DNA of 64,000 bases from Colwellia psychrerythraea (GCF_000764185.1 NZ_JQEC01000015.1:62001-126000); one strand, 5' to 3'; positions 10,295 through 21,174 are shown, counted from the first letter of the stretch. The notes: generated by a model not told the origin, from the sequence alone. Program-made: numbers and translations.

Positions 10295-10451
10295 TACTAT
10301 TAGTATTACTTTAGGGTTAAGCGATTCAATTTTGCTAAGTGGCTCTATAGTAATAGATAATGCGATAAGCAAACAAGGAAAGTAAGATAATAAATGACAA
10401 TTTTTAGCAGAAAAAGTATTAATGGTTAATATTTCAAGCATAAAAACAAAA

Positions 10452-10471
10452 AAAGCGCCAAAAGGCGCTTT
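10452..10471 (-). terminator. Rho-independent terminator of the DEAD-box helicase gene
   Basis: Stem AAAGCGCC / GGCGCTTT with an AAAA loop, T-rich after it on the minus strand, 27 bp beyond the helicase stop codon. Confidence 0.8.
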
Positions 10472-10497
10472 TTAAATAGTTAATCAATAATCAATAA

Positions 10498-12321
10498 TTA
10501 ACTATGACGTGGTGCACGTTCAGTACGACGAGGAGCACGTTTTTGACTAACAACAGCTTCGTCTGAAGTAGTAATTGCTAAAGGTTGACGACGAACACGT
10601 ACACCTTTCAATTGATTGAACAAGTCTGTAGGAATACCTTTAGGTAATTGTACAAAGCTATGTTTCTCGTGCAAGTTAATCGCACCGATATAGCTGCTAT
10701 CAAGTGAAATTTCATTAGCGATTGCGCCAACGATATCTCCTGGACGTGCACCATGCTCTTTACCTACTTCAAGGCGGTAAGTCTGCCAATCAACATCATT
10801 ACGGTTTACTTTTTCTTTACGAGGTCTTTCATCACGTGCACCACGGCTATTTCGATCGCCACGTTCACCACCACGCGCATCACGACGGCTATCGTTACCA
10901 CGGCTATTGCGATCACGACTATTACGATCACCACGGTCATTTCGGTCGTTACGCTCACGAGCATCACGACGTGGCTTAGGATCTTCTTTAGGTTGCAGTG
11001 GTTGCTTCATTTGTTTTTGGAAAAGTAAGGCTGCAGCAAGGTCAATCATAGAAACTTCAGACTCTGCAGCCATAGCTTCAACAATTTCACGCATGCTTGA
11101 GATATCTTTGTCAGCAACAATCTTGGCAACTTCAACACGAGTACGCTCAATACGTATTTTACCAATATCTTGGATATTTGGTAAATCGTAGTTAAGAACA
11201 GTACCAGAGGTTAAACGCTCATAATGACGAATTGAGTACATTTCACGTGGACGTACAAAAGCAATTGACATACCTTCACGACCAGCGCGACCAGTACGAC
11301 CAATGCGGTGAACGTATGCTTCGTTATCACCAGGTAAGTCATAGTTAATTACCAAAGAGATACGAGGTATATCTAGACCACGAGCAACAACGTCTGTAGC
11401 AACTAAGATAGATGATTTACCAGATTTCATTTGATCAATACAACGTTCACGCTGTGCTTGGTTCAAATCACCATTTAGCGCTAATGCAGGATAACCGGCA
11501 CGCTCTAATTTTTCTGCAATATCAACAGTATCGTTACGAGTACGAACAAAAATAATCATTGCATCATATTCAACCACTTCAGCAATACGCTCTAATGCAG
11601 TCATCTTAGTGATGCCACTAACTTTCCAGGCATACTGAGTAATATTAGCTTTGGCTTTTTTAACAGCAGCAACTTTAATGTGCTCAGGATCTTTTAAGAA
11701 ACGGTTAGCAATTTTACGAATCGCTGGTGGCATTGTTGCTGAGAACAAACACATTTGTGCAGTTTTTGGTATGTGATCCAAAATCCATTGAATATCTTCT
11801 AAAAAGCCCATATTTAACATTTCATCTGCTTCATCAAGCACACAAACACGTAAGTCATCTAATTTAAGGCTTTTTCGACGTAAATGGTCCATTAAACGAC
11901 CAGGAGTACCAACAACAACTTGTGCACCACGCTCTAGTTGTTGAAATTGTGGTCCGTAAGATTGACCACCGTACAATGTAGCAACACGTAAACCTTTCAT
12001 ATCTTTACCGAAAGACTCTATTGCTTCAGCAACTTGCATCGCTAATTCACGTGTAGGTGCTAACACCATTAATTGTGGTTTTCTAATTGAAGTATCAATT
12101 TTTGCTAATGCAGGTAAACCAAAGGCAGCAGTTTTACCTGTACCTGTTTGTGCTTCACCTAGTACGTCTTTACCGGCAAGTAGCGGCGGTATGGTAAGTG
12201 CTTGAATATCGGTAGCAGATTCAAAGCCAATAGAAAGAACAGCAGATAATAAGTTTTCAGGTAAGCCTAAAGAGGCAAAAGCAACAGCTTCAGTTACAGT
12301 TTCAGTTTTTTGATCAGTCAT
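10498..12321 (-). CDS. deaD: ATP-dependent DEAD-box RNA helicase DeaD/CsdA
   Basis: A cold-shock RNA helicase used in ribosome assembly and mRNA decay. Motifs in order: a Q motif near 15-45, Walker A AQTGTGKT (57-64), PTRELA, DEAD (163-166), SAT (194-196) and HRIGRTGRAGREG. After the helicase core come an Arg/Asp/Asn-rich low-complexity tail (about 440-500, RGD/DRNSRG repeats) and a DbpA-type RNA-binding domain (VDWQTYRLEVGKEHGARPGD). At 607 residues it is close to E. coli DeaD (629). The ~380-nt leader upstream resembles the long 5' UTRs of cold-shock genes. Confidence 0.95.
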   Translation of the reverse strand: MTDQKTETVTEAVAFASLGLPENLLSAVLSIGFESATDIQALTIPPLLAGKDVLGEAQTGTGKTAAFGLPALAKIDTSIRKPQLMVLAPTRELAMQVAEAIESFGKDMKGLRVATLYGGQSYGPQFQQLERGAQVVVGTPGRLMDHLRRKSLKLDDLRVCVLDEADEMLNMGFLEDIQWILDHIPKTAQMCLFSATMPPAIRKIANRFLKDPEHIKVAAVKKAKANITQYAWKVSGITKMTALERIAEVVEYDAMIIFVRTRNDTVDIAEKLERAGYPALALNGDLNQAQRERCIDQMKSGKSSILVATDVVARGLDIPRISLVINYDLPGDNEAYVHRIGRTGRAGREGMSIAFVRPREMYSIRHYERLTSGTVLNYDLPNIQDIGKIRIERTRVEVAKIVADKDISSMREIVEAMAAESEVSMIDLAAALLFQKQMKQPLQPKEDPKPRRDARERNDRNDRGDRNSRDRNSRGNDSRRDARGGERGDRNSRGARDERPRKEKVNRNDVDWQTYRLEVGKEHGARPGDIVGAIANEISLDSSYIGAINLHEKHSFVQLPKGIPTDLFNQLKGVRVRRQPLAITTSDEAVVSQKRAPRRTERAPRHS

Positions 12322-12707
12322 AAATAATTTTCATCTTCGCAAGGCAGGCGCATTACTTGAGCATAATTACTTGGGCGTAATTATAAAAATCAATCACCAA
12401 GCTGCCGCCAAATTAACGGCTGTTAATTAGCTGCACTTAATAGCATTTGATTTAAATTGCTAAGTCTTAACCTGCGTAAAATATATACGAGGAAACCACC
12501 AGGAAGACTTTAGGCGCATAGCGTTTTATTTACGCTATATTTCTTGCTAATTCTAGGGGCGAATTAGCTGGGCAAGTCTATTGGGCGGTAAAACCCCACT
12601 CATCTCGATATACTTATACATCCATTTAACTATTTGATAGTTGGTATAAGTAAGTCATTTTGGACTAACGCAGAGTAAAAATCATTCACTCTGTCATCGA
12701 GGCGCGC
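12322..12707 (-). promoter_or_regulatory. Long 5' leader of deaD, possibly cold-shock responsive
   Basis: No coding frame is visible in this stretch. If the promoter at 12708-12735 drives deaD, the transcript carries an untranslated leader of about 380 nt. It contains hairpins, for example AGAGTGAATGATTTTTACTCT near its 5' end. Long structured leaders are known for E. coli deaD and cspA; the comparison here is by analogy only. Confidence 0.5.
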
Positions 12708-12735
12708 ATTATACAGCTCCTCAGACAATTAACAA
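12708..12735 (-). promoter_or_regulatory. Predicted sigma-70 promoter of deaD
   Basis: On the minus strand TTGTTA (-35) and a perfect TATAAT (-10) are 16 bp apart and followed by GCGCGCC. It lies just downstream of the preceding minus-strand gene, so deaD has its own transcription start. Confidence 0.7.
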
Positions 12736-12741
12736 GTTATT

Positions 12742-13347
12742 TTATAAAATAATATCTTGATAAAGGTTCGAGTATTTACTTTTGTGTGAGTTAAATAGAA
12801 ATTTCCTTAATGATTCCCTACCCTTTTGTAAGTCTTTAAACTTGGCTGCGACAACATCTTTCTCGTGTCGAACCAAGTCAAGCTCAAGCTTAAGCGGCTT
12901 TTCACCTGCTAAACTCATTTCTAAGGAAGACTGCTGTAGATTTATAACATTCTTTTTAGAGTTAGGAATTTTCAGCGTTAATCCTGTAGCAGAAAGTGAC
13001 AAAACTTCAATTTCTTGATCATGAAAGACGTCAACGAGTGCAACATTTTTTGGAGTATTAACTCGCCAACTACGTTCATTGCCTTTGACATCGATTATTT
13101 CAGGGGTACCTAAGCTGGGTAAAAAGTCACCCTGCTTATTAATTGACAAAGAAACAGGGAACCACAATTGATAATGACTAACTTCAGCCAGAAGTGTCAG
13201 TTTACTGCCCACTAGGATTTGCTGTAAATATTGAGGTACATCCGTTTTTATACTGAGTTGATGTTGAGAATCACTCATCATCTGCTCTGATGATGTTTCG
13301 GTAAACACATCATTGAAGAAATTCAACTCTTCTGTAGAGAATTCCAT
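12742..13347 (-). CDS. PilZ-like domain protein
   Basis: A soluble 201-residue protein. The C-terminal two thirds resemble a PilZ fold: an Arg-containing strand (RSWRVNTPKN) followed by the LSLSATGLTL turn, which resembles the (D/N)xSxxG motif of c-di-GMP-binding PilZ domains. The first arginine motif (RxxxR) is degenerate, so c-di-GMP binding is uncertain. The N-terminal part looks like a YcgR-type partner domain. It is followed by deaD, but that gene has its own promoter. Assignment rests on motif pattern only. Confidence 0.55.
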   Translation of the reverse strand: MEFSTEELNFFNDVFTETSSEQMMSDSQHQLSIKTDVPQYLQQILVGSKLTLLAEVSHYQLWFPVSLSINKQGDFLPSLGTPEIIDVKGNERSWRVNTPKNVALVDVFHDQEIEVLSLSATGLTLKIPNSKKNVINLQQSSLEMSLAGEKPLKLELDLVRHEKDVVAAKFKDLQKGRESLRKFLFNSHKSKYSNLYQDIIL

Positions 13348-13475
13348 TTTGTTAGTGCCGCCTGATTAATACCGCCTGTTATTTTTATGCTAATTACAAT
13401 AACAAAAGGCCAACAAGAGTGCAATTATTAAGCAGTAGACGTGCATATTTCGACCTCAATAATGGTACGTTAGTC

Positions 13476-15893
13476 TTATTCCTCAGGGCCATTGAGTATA
13501 TCAGCAAAGCTCTCGAGCTTATCAAGGGCTAAACCATGAATAGATTTACGCGGGTAACGACCTGTTCGGCTAATGATACCAGCATCAACATTCATTAATA
13601 ACTGTAATGCTTGATCAATGCTTTCAACAGCATGTATGCTAAATTCACCGCGAGCGACGGCACCTAACACTTCATCATTAAGCATTAAATGGATGACATT
13701 AGTTTTAGGTATAATCACCCCTTGTTTTCCCGTTAACCCTTTGTCTTGACATAATTGGAAAAAACCTTCTATTTTCTCGTTAACCCCGCCAATTGATTGC
13801 ACTTCACCATGTTGATTTATTGAACCTGTAATAGCTAAACTTTGATCTATAGGCAATAAGGTAATGGCCGAAATAAGGGCACAGAGTTCAGCCATAGACG
13901 CGCTGTCGCCATCAATATGGCCATAAGATTGTTCAATGGCAATATTAGCTGAAATAGTAACAGGAAATGTTTGCCCATATTTATGACCTAAATATCCCGT
14001 TAATAGTAACACCCCTTTTGAGTGAATTGACTTGCCTAAATCTACTTCACGCTCAATATCGGTTACACCTTCACTACCCGCATAAACGGTTGCCGTTATC
14101 CGTGCAGGGGTACCAAAAACACTATCACCTATCTCAAGTACCGTTAGACCATTAACTTTACCAACGAACTCACCTTCAGTGCTGATTAATACTTGTTGCT
14201 CTTTAATTTCACTGAGCCAAGTTTCACTTAAACGGCCAATACGACGTTTTCTCGCTGTTTGTGCCAAAGCGATATGCTGAGCAGATAGTGGCCCTTCACT
14301 GCCTTGCTTCTGCCAACAGTAGTTTGCTTCATCAAGTAAATCATTAACCTGCACTATATTGGCTGAAACCTTATGTTTATGCTCGCCGCGTCTAAGTGCA
14401 TAACGTACAAGCTCTAACACAGCCTCATTGCTTACCTCAGGGTAATTATGTTTATCGGCGCGTTGCCTGATTAATTGGCCAAAAGCGATTAAATTACTAT
14501 CCGTTTTATCAAGATGACGGTCAAAATCAGCTAACACTCTAAATAGCTCAGTAAACTCTTGATCATAGTCTTGCAAGGTATAATAAATCTCGGCATCACC
14601 AAGTAACACTACTTTTACTTGCAGAGGGATTTTTTCTGGTTGTAGGCTATAGCCACTTGATTGGCCATATTCTGAATAAGGATTTTCAATGGTTATTTGC
14701 TGAGTTTTTAAGGCCAGCTTCAAGCGCGACCACACCATAGGTTGACTTAATACTTTATCAGCATCTAATAATAAGTAACCACCATTAGCTTTATGTAAAG
14801 CACCGGGTCTGATTAAACGATAACTGGTATAACTTCCCCCTTGAAAGCTAGCAAAATCAACATGTCCAAATAAATTTTGATACGTGGGGTTTTGCTCATA
14901 AACAATAGGTGCGCCTTGAGTTTCATCGTGTGTCACCAGTAAGTTAGGTAGAAAACGCTCAACCATTAACTTGCGTAGCTCTTTGTCTGTAGGTGTATCA
15001 TCAGAATCAGTAACTAAAATTTCTAAGACTGCATCGACCACATGGCCTTTCACTTTACTTAAATACTTTAATACGTCTTTATTCTTATTAAACTCTTTTT
15101 CTAATTCAGTAATATAAGGCTGAATGGCTTGCTCAGCAGTATCATTTTTAAGCTTTCTTAATTGATCAAAAGACAACCTTTTCCATAGCGGTAACTCTAA
15201 TAATTGCTCAGAAAGTACATTTTCTAATTCATTTAATGATTTATAAAAATTAGCCCTGTCCGTTTCATTTAAGTTAGAGAACTCCTTATCATTTAGCGGC
15301 TTACCTTCAACTAAAGGCGAAAAGCCCACCTCACCATTTTCTTCATATAAAACAACGTCATCTTTTAAAGCCAACTCTTCTACTACAGAAATTGCTTGGT
15401 CGTATTTTTGATTAAACTCTCTATCAATGGCTGACTTTTGTCTTTGATATTTTGGGTTATCAAAAACTTCAGGAAATAAGCTGAGTAAAGCATCAATAAA
15501 CTTATTCATACTTTTCAATAATTGCTTACCGTCTCCAGGCTTCATTGACAGCGTTAATGGAATATGACTTTCGTCAAAATTATTAGTATAACACCACTCA
15601 TCAGGTGTTGTTTTTGCACTAGCAAGCGAGGTTAACATCTGCTTAATTAGTGTCTGTCGACCAGTGCCGTGCTCACCCAGAGCAAAAACATTAAAACCGA
15701 GTGCTGACATAGATAAACCAAATTCCAACGCTTCCTTTGCCCGCTCATGGCCAACAAAGCCTTGCACGCAAGAATCATTGATTTTACTGGTTGATTTTTT
15801 AGTTTGGGCGAATAATGAAGCTGATAAAGGAGAAGTGAGATCATCAACACCAAGAAGAGTTTGATCTGCAGAGCAAATAGCAGTTTTAGTCAT
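13476..15893 (-). CDS. LonB-type ATP-dependent protease
   Basis: A Lon-related protease (AAA_32 plus S16 protease domain), distinct from classical LonA because it lacks the LAN substrate domain and has a helical insert (about 130-300). Walker A is GEHGTGRQTL (from residue 73). The Ser-Lys dyad is Ser664 (GDSASMA) and Lys707 (GGVNEKIEG), 43 residues apart exactly as Ser679/Lys722 in E. coli Lon. E. coli YcbZ is the nearest known relative; it degrades or processes ribosome-associated proteins, but substrates here are unknown. It appears monocistronic. Confidence 0.92.
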   Translation of the reverse strand: MTKTAICSADQTLLGVDDLTSPLSASLFAQTKKSTSKINDSCVQGFVGHERAKEALEFGLSMSALGFNVFALGEHGTGRQTLIKQMLTSLASAKTTPDEWCYTNNFDESHIPLTLSMKPGDGKQLLKSMNKFIDALLSLFPEVFDNPKYQRQKSAIDREFNQKYDQAISVVEELALKDDVVLYEENGEVGFSPLVEGKPLNDKEFSNLNETDRANFYKSLNELENVLSEQLLELPLWKRLSFDQLRKLKNDTAEQAIQPYITELEKEFNKNKDVLKYLSKVKGHVVDAVLEILVTDSDDTPTDKELRKLMVERFLPNLLVTHDETQGAPIVYEQNPTYQNLFGHVDFASFQGGSYTSYRLIRPGALHKANGGYLLLDADKVLSQPMVWSRLKLALKTQQITIENPYSEYGQSSGYSLQPEKIPLQVKVVLLGDAEIYYTLQDYDQEFTELFRVLADFDRHLDKTDSNLIAFGQLIRQRADKHNYPEVSNEAVLELVRYALRRGEHKHKVSANIVQVNDLLDEANYCWQKQGSEGPLSAQHIALAQTARKRRIGRLSETWLSEIKEQQVLISTEGEFVGKVNGLTVLEIGDSVFGTPARITATVYAGSEGVTDIEREVDLGKSIHSKGVLLLTGYLGHKYGQTFPVTISANIAIEQSYGHIDGDSASMAELCALISAITLLPIDQSLAITGSINQHGEVQSIGGVNEKIEGFFQLCQDKGLTGKQGVIIPKTNVIHLMLNDEVLGAVARGEFSIHAVESIDQALQLLMNVDAGIISRTGRYPRKSIHGLALDKLESFADILNGPEE

Positions 15894-16213
15894 GTAAGTC
15901 CTTTAAAGAGCGTTTTTGAGTCTCGCTCCTAATAAATAAAGTATCTAAGGGTATATTGAAAATATTATCGTATCAAAATTTAGTGTTAGTGTACTTGCTA
16001 ACTTTTTCGCTAACAAGTTGATTATATAACCGTTCTACTTCTTTAGCCCAACGACTAACAAATGTGTATTTCAGTAAGCCTGAGCTAACTCATGTTCAAG
16101 CAATCTCCTTTAGTCATTTTCATTGCCTTAAGAAAGCAGGCTATGAAGTGCATAGTTAGCACAGACATCCCAACATAGCTGCTTTAAAACCAATTTATGC
16201 ATAGGTATTAAGG
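15894..16213. other. Spacer with a possible decayed coding fragment on the minus strand
   Basis: Between lonB and the ybeL-type gene. On the minus strand 15973-16089 is an open stretch of 38 codons (ending VSKYTNTKF) with protein-like composition (e.g. FVSRWAKEVERLYNQL) but no start codon and stops immediately upstream. Other frames nearby carry short, similarly broken stretches. It could be the tail of an eroded gene or chance. I recognise no family. Confidence 0.3.
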
Positions 16214-16699
16214 TTAAGGCATGAGCGGTAGGCGAATAAAATCAGTTGAACCACAATGAGCACAGTCAGCGATTTCACTAAAATGCATAATAGTTATTTT
16301 TTCATCACATTGTTCACATTGCAGTTCACCAAATCCAATGAAATCGCCACTTTTATATAAACCATCATGATTAAAGTCTTCAATAAGTTCTGCCCATTCG
16401 ACTTGCGATTTATCGGTTAATTTGGCGAGATTATCCCACAGTGTTTCACTTAATAACCCCAAGTAGAGCGAGTGTTCAGCTTGGGTTCTATTTAATTGAT
16501 AAAAGTCACGTAAGTCATACTTTAAATTATCAACAAATTGTTTCAGCTTTTCTTCTGACATAGTCTCAGCGGCGCCCGCATACAATTTTGCCTGTTTAAT
16601 AAACTCGTCAATGTGTGGCTTTTGCTCCGCTTTTACTTCAACTAACCAGTTGTTAAGTTTTCGATATATATCAGCAAAGTAATCATTTTGATGTGCCAT
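16214..16699 (-). CDS. ybeL: YbeL-family zinc-ribbon protein
   Basis: A DUF1451/zinc-ribbon-containing family protein of unknown function. The N-terminal two thirds are helical. The C-terminus has a CxxC...CxxC zinc ribbon (CEQC, then CAHC). In E. coli ybeL lies divergent from leuS, the same arrangement as here. The ATG at 16699 has a GAGGG ribosome site and gives MAHQNDYF, matching the family start better than the codon five residues upstream. Confidence 0.85.
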   Translation of the reverse strand: MAHQNDYFADIYRKLNNWLVEVKAEQKPHIDEFIKQAKLYAGAAETMSEEKLKQFVDNLKYDLRDFYQLNRTQAEHSLYLGLLSETLWDNLAKLTDKSQVEWAELIEDFNHDGLYKSGDFIGFGELQCEQCDEKITIMHFSEIADCAHCGSTDFIRLPLMP

Positions 16700-16882
16700 T
16701 AGTATTTCCCTCAAGTGTTCAGGTTTAAGTATAGGAAAAGTTGAAATATATGCTTGTTGTTACCCAGCTAGATAAGGTATTCTACTGCGATAATCTAACG
16801 TCGGCTCCTTCACTATTCAGGCAAATATATATTGTCTAGTAGTCGAGTTGATAACACCTTAAAAGCATTCGAGAAAACCTTA

Positions 16883-19474
16883 ATGGAAGCCATTTATAAT
16901 CCTCAAGCGATTGAAGCAACAGTACAAAAATTTTGGACTGATAACAACACCTTTCAAGCTATTGAAAATCCGGACAAAGAAAAGTTTTATTGCTTAGCTA
17001 TGTTCCCTTACCCTAGCGGTCGATTACACATGGGTCATGTGCGTAATTACAGTTTAGGTGATGTAATTTCTCGTTACCAGCGTATGCAAGGCAAAAACGT
17101 CATGCAACCTATGGGTTGGGATGCTTTTGGTTTACCTGCTGAAAATGCAGCGATTAAAAATAAGACCGCGCCAGGAAAGTGGACCTACGAAAACATTGAT
17201 TATATGCGTAATCAACTGCAATCGCTTGGTTTTGGTTATGACTGGGGTCGTGAGTTAGCAACCTGTAAACCTGATTACTACCGTTGGGAGCAATGGTTCT
17301 TTACTCAACTTTTTGAGAAAGGTTTAGTGTATAAGAAAAATGCTACAGTAAACTGGGATCCTGTTGATCAAACTGTATTAGCAAATGAGCAAGTTATTGA
17401 TGGTCGCGGTTGGCGCTCTGGCGCAAAGGTTGAACGTAAAGAAATACCACAGTGGTTTATCAAAATTACTGATTACGCTGAAGAGTTACTGAATGATTTA
17501 GACCAGTTAACTGAATGGCCTGAACAAGTAAAAACTATGCAACGTAACTGGATTGGTCGCTCTCAAGGTGTTGAGATGACTTTTGAAGTTGCCGATTCAG
17601 ATGAAAAATTTGATATCTACACTACACGTCCAGATACGTTAATGGGTGTTACTTATGTCGCGCTTGCTGCTCAGCATCCGCTAGCATTAGCTGCCTCAAA
17701 AACGAATACTGAATTAGCTGCTTTTATCGAAGAGTGTAAAGGTAGTAAAACCACTGAAGCCGATATGGCTGCAATGGAAAAGAAAGGTGTTGATACGGGT
17801 CTTAAAGCTATTCACCCGCTTACTGATAAATTAGTGCCAGTATGGGCTGCGAATTTTGTATTAATGGATTATGGCTCAGGCGCTGTAATGTCGGTACCGG
17901 GTCATGACCAACGTGATTACGAGTTTGCCACTAAATATGGTTTAGCTATAGAACAAGTTATTGCTGGTCAAGAAGGCGATGATATTAACACTGCTGCCAT
18001 TACTGAGAAGTCTACCTTAATCAATTCAGGTGAATTTGATGGCTTAGGTTTTGAGCAAGCTTTTACTGCAATTAGCGAAAAACTAACCAGTGAAAACAAA
18101 GGCAAGATAAAAACTAATTATCGTTTACGTGATTGGGGCGTTTCTCGTCAACGTTACTGGGGCACGCCAATCCCAATGATGAACCTTGCTAATGGTGAGT
18201 CAGTACCAGTACCGACAAATGAATTACCGGTAGTGTTACCTGAAGATGTCGTAATGAACGGCACAACATCACCGATTAAAGCCGACCCAGAGTGGGCAAA
18301 AACCACCTATAACGGTGAAGAAGCATTACGTGAAACGGATACCTTTGATACCTTCATGGAATCTTCATGGTATTACGCGCGTTATTGTTCACCGAATGAC
18401 GATACACAAATGATTGATCCTGCCAAAGCCAACTATTGGTTACCGGTAGATCAATACATTGGTGGTATTGAGCATGCTATTTTACATTTACTTTACTCAC
18501 GTTTTTTCCATAAATTATTACGTGATGTTGGTTTAGTAGATTGTGATGAACCATTTAAAAAGCTTTTATGTCAAGGCATGGTATTAGCAGAGACTTATTA
18601 CCGTGAAGCTGATAATGGCGCACAAGAATGGATTGCACCAAGTGATGTTACTTCAGAACGTGATGAGAAAGGCAATGTAACTTCTTCAATCAGTAAACTT
18701 GATGGTCTGCCAGTGCTTTCTGCCGGTATGAGCAAAATGTCTAAGTCTAAAAACAACGGCATTGACCCACAAGAAGTGATAGAAAAGTACGGTGCAGATA
18801 CTGTACGTTTATTTATCATGTTTACTTCGCCGCCAGAGCAAACCCTAGAATGGTCTGATGCCGGTGTTGAAGGTGCGCACCGCTTTGTTAAGCGTGTTTA
18901 TAAACTAGCGACTGACTTTGTTGAAACAACTAAAGGAGCAGACATTGCTAACCTTGCTGATTTAACCTTAAACGCTAATCAGAAAAAATTACGCCGTGAG
19001 TTACACAAAACAATTGCTAAGGTTACTGACGATATTGGTCGTCGTAATACTTTCAATACGGCTATTGCGGCCATCATGGAGTTGATGAATCACTTAGGTA
19101 AAGCTAAATTAGAAAGTGATGAAGACAAAGCGATAATGCAAGAAGCTGTTCGTGCTGTAGTATTAATGTTAACGCCAATTACCCCACATCTTTGTCATCA
19201 TTTATGGCAATTAGTTGGTGGTAGTGATGTAAATGTTGAAGATGCCACTTGGCCTGTTGTTGATGACAGCGCTATGGTAGAAGATGAAAAGTTAATCATT
19301 GTACAAGTAAATGGTAAGTTACGTGCAAAAATAACTGTCGCCGCTGATGCAAGCAAAGAAGATGTTGAAGTCTTGGGTTTAAATGATGAAAGTGTATTGA
19401 AATTTACTGACGGTAATACCATACGCAAAGTTATCTATATTCCAGGTAAGTTACTTAATATTGTCGCTAACTAG
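16883..19474 (+). CDS. leuS: Leucyl-tRNA synthetase
   Basis: Class I synthetase charging tRNA-Leu. HIGH-type motif HMGH ([10 protein letters not shown]), KMSKS ([11 protein letters not shown]), a CP1 editing domain with TTRPDTLMG, and a C-terminal anticodon region ending in GKLLNIVAN. The frame can start at TTG 16832, but alignment with E. coli LeuS (which begins just before the equivalent of [14 protein letters not shown]) favours ATG 16883, giving 863 residues against 860 in E. coli. First gene of the conserved leuS-to-lipA block. Confidence 0.96.
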   Translation: MEAIYNPQAIEATVQKFWTDNNTFQAIENPDKEKFYCLAMFPYPSGRLHMGHVRNYSLGDVISRYQRMQGKNVMQPMGWDAFGLPAENAAIKNKTAPGKWTYENIDYMRNQLQSLGFGYDWGRELATCKPDYYRWEQWFFTQLFEKGLVYKKNATVNWDPVDQTVLANEQVIDGRGWRSGAKVERKEIPQWFIKITDYAEELLNDLDQLTEWPEQVKTMQRNWIGRSQGVEMTFEVADSDEKFDIYTTRPDTLMGVTYVALAAQHPLALAASKTNTELAAFIEECKGSKTTEADMAAMEKKGVDTGLKAIHPLTDKLVPVWAANFVLMDYGSGAVMSVPGHDQRDYEFATKYGLAIEQVIAGQEGDDINTAAITEKSTLINSGEFDGLGFEQAFTAISEKLTSENKGKIKTNYRLRDWGVSRQRYWGTPIPMMNLANGESVPVPTNELPVVLPEDVVMNGTTSPIKADPEWAKTTYNGEEALRETDTFDTFMESSWYYARYCSPNDDTQMIDPAKANYWLPVDQYIGGIEHAILHLLYSRFFHKLLRDVGLVDCDEPFKKLLCQGMVLAETYYREADNGAQEWIAPSDVTSERDEKGNVTSSISKLDGLPVLSAGMSKMSKSKNNGIDPQEVIEKYGADTVRLFIMFTSPPEQTLEWSDAGVEGAHRFVKRVYKLATDFVETTKGADIANLADLTLNANQKKLRRELHKTIAKVTDDIGRRNTFNTAIAAIMELMNHLGKAKLESDEDKAIMQEAVRAVVLMLTPITPHLCHHLWQLVGGSDVNVEDATWPVVDDSAMVEDEKLIIVQVNGKLRAKITVAADASKEDVEVLGLNDESVLKFTDGNTIRKVIYIPGKLLNIVAN

Positions 19475-19522
19475 TTTGTTACACCTAATCAACCTGTGTC
19501 CGCCATTAAGGGTAAATAACAA

Positions 19523-20041
19523 ATGTATAAATTAAGCCTTGCCATTAAAAGCTTAACCATTAGAACTTTTGCTATAGCCCTGTTAACCACAAGCTTATTG
19601 TCAGCTTGTGGTTTTCAACTGCGTGGTGATTATCTACTTGATGATGAATTGCAAACACTTTACTTGAGCTCAACTGATGTCCATGGTGAGTTGACACGTT
19701 TAGTTAAACTAAACTTAACGCGCAACCAAGTTAAAGTATTAAAACACTCTAAAGCTGACATACCTGAATTACGTATAATTTCTGATAAATTAGACAGACG
19801 CACCTTGTCACTTTTCTCTAACGGTCAAGTGGCTGAATATGAATTGATTTATTCAGTACATTATCAAGTGCGCTTTACTGGTGAAGATGCTCAAGAGTTC
19901 CGCTTTGAGCTGTATCGCGATTACCAAGACGATCCTAACCTTGCCCTCGCAAAAAGTCGTGAGTTATCACTATTATTAAGTGAAATGAGAACCTCGGCCG
20001 CAGATAAAATATTACGTGATTTAGCAAGAATACAACGCTAG
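19523..20041 (+). CDS. lptE: LPS-assembly lipoprotein LptE
   Basis: Outer-membrane lipoprotein plug of the LptD/LptE LPS translocon. Signal peptide with lipobox LLSACGF (lipidated Cys29), then the family hallmark GFQLRGDY right after the cysteine. The 172-residue length matches the family (193 in E. coli). Directly downstream of leuS as in E. coli. Confidence 0.93.
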   Translation: MYKLSLAIKSLTIRTFAIALLTTSLLSACGFQLRGDYLLDDELQTLYLSSTDVHGELTRLVKLNLTRNQVKVLKHSKADIPELRIISDKLDRRTLSLFSNGQVAEYELIYSVHYQVRFTGEDAQEFRFELYRDYQDDPNLALAKSRELSLLLSEMRTSAADKILRDLARIQR

Positions 20042-20109
20042 TAATTCGTTTTTAGCAATAATACATTTGTTAGCATCATAACTTGCTGCAACATCTCTAT
20101 AAGGTTTTC

Positions 20110-21174
20110 ATGAAAATTTACCATAACCAGCTAGACAATACCCTACAACAGGGTTTTAAACCGGTTTGGTTAGTTTTTGGAGATGAGCCTTGGCAAAAGG
20201 ATAACAGCCTAGCTGTTATTAAAAGCCATGCAAAAAAACAAGGCTTTAGTGAAATCATTCGCTTTAGCAGTGACATTAGCTTTGATTGGCAACAGTTACT
20301 TGACGAGTACCAAGCGTTAAGCCTTTTTGCCAGCCAACGCATTATTGAAGTTGAGCTAACAACTGTAAAAGTAGGTGATGCTGGCAACAAAGCGCTATTA
20401 GCTTTGGCTGAACGCTTAATACAAGACTTCAATAGCAATAATGCACCACAGGATGTGATGTTTATTTTCCATGGTGCGAAACTTGATGCGGCTAGCGCAA
20501 ATAGAAAATGGTTTAAAAGCCTGGCTCAATTGGGCTGTTACTTGCCCTTGTACGATATTGAGTTGAAAGCCATGCCGCAATGGTTGAACAATCAAGCAAG
20601 GCAACGACAACTCACCATATCTGCCGAATTAAACGCGCTGTTAACAGAACTGTTTGAAGGTAATCTACTCGCCCTCGGCCAAGAGTTAGATAAACTAGCG
20701 CTACTTTTTGGCTCTCAACCTATTAGTATTGAACAAGCAGAGCAGTTAATTCTAAAACAGGCAAAGTTTAACCCTTTTCAAGTTATCGATGCGTTACTAA
20801 AAGGGGACTGCGCTAAATGTATAACCATGCTTGATCAGCTACAACAAGAAGGTATGGCTCCCGCACAACTAATTTGGATTTTCCATAAAGAAGTAAATCA
20901 GTTGTACACCATGCTAAATCAATTAGAGCAAGGTGAAGGCATTGCCAATGTTTATAAGCAATACCGTATCTGGGACAAACGTAAACCTTTGTACCAACAC
21001 GCACTAACACACATCAAACTTGCTAATGTCAAACGTGCCATGATACGCATTGCAGACATAGACTTATTGAGTAAAACCAGCAGTGAGTTTAATATTTTTA
21101 TTTTGTTAGCTGATTTATGTATCACCTTGTATCACGGTGAAAAAACAGCTGCCTTTAGTCTTAACTATGGCTAA
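20110..21174 (+). CDS. holA: DNA polymerase III delta subunit
   Basis: The clamp-loader delta subunit that opens the beta sliding clamp. The N-terminal region has VWLVFGDEPWQKDNSL (typical of HolA), and the C-terminal helical collar domain covers about 210-345. ATG 20110 gives MKIYHNQL, matching the E. coli start, with AAGG upstream; the frame extends to TTG 20083. Length 354, compared with 343 in E. coli. Confidence 0.93.
   Translation: MKIYHNQLDNTLQQGFKPVWLVFGDEPWQKDNSLAVIKSHAKKQGFSEIIRFSSDISFDWQQLLDEYQALSLFASQRIIEVELTTVKVGDAGNKALLALAERLIQDFNSNNAPQDVMFIFHGAKLDAASANRKWFKSLAQLGCYLPLYDIELKAMPQWLNNQARQRQLTISAELNALLTELFEGNLLALGQELDKLALLFGSQPISIEQAEQLILKQAKFNPFQVIDALLKGDCAKCITMLDQLQQEGMAPAQLIWIFHKEVNQLYTMLNQLEQGEGIANVYKQYRIWDKRKPLYQHALTHIKLANVKRAMIRIADIDLLSKTSSEFNIFILLADLCITLYHGEKTAAFSLNYG

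Noticed and set aside
10722..10979. His-rich reading frame on the plus strand
   Set aside because: Antisense shadow of the Arg/Asp-rich tail of deaD; the composition follows from reverse reading of the CGT/GAT repeats.
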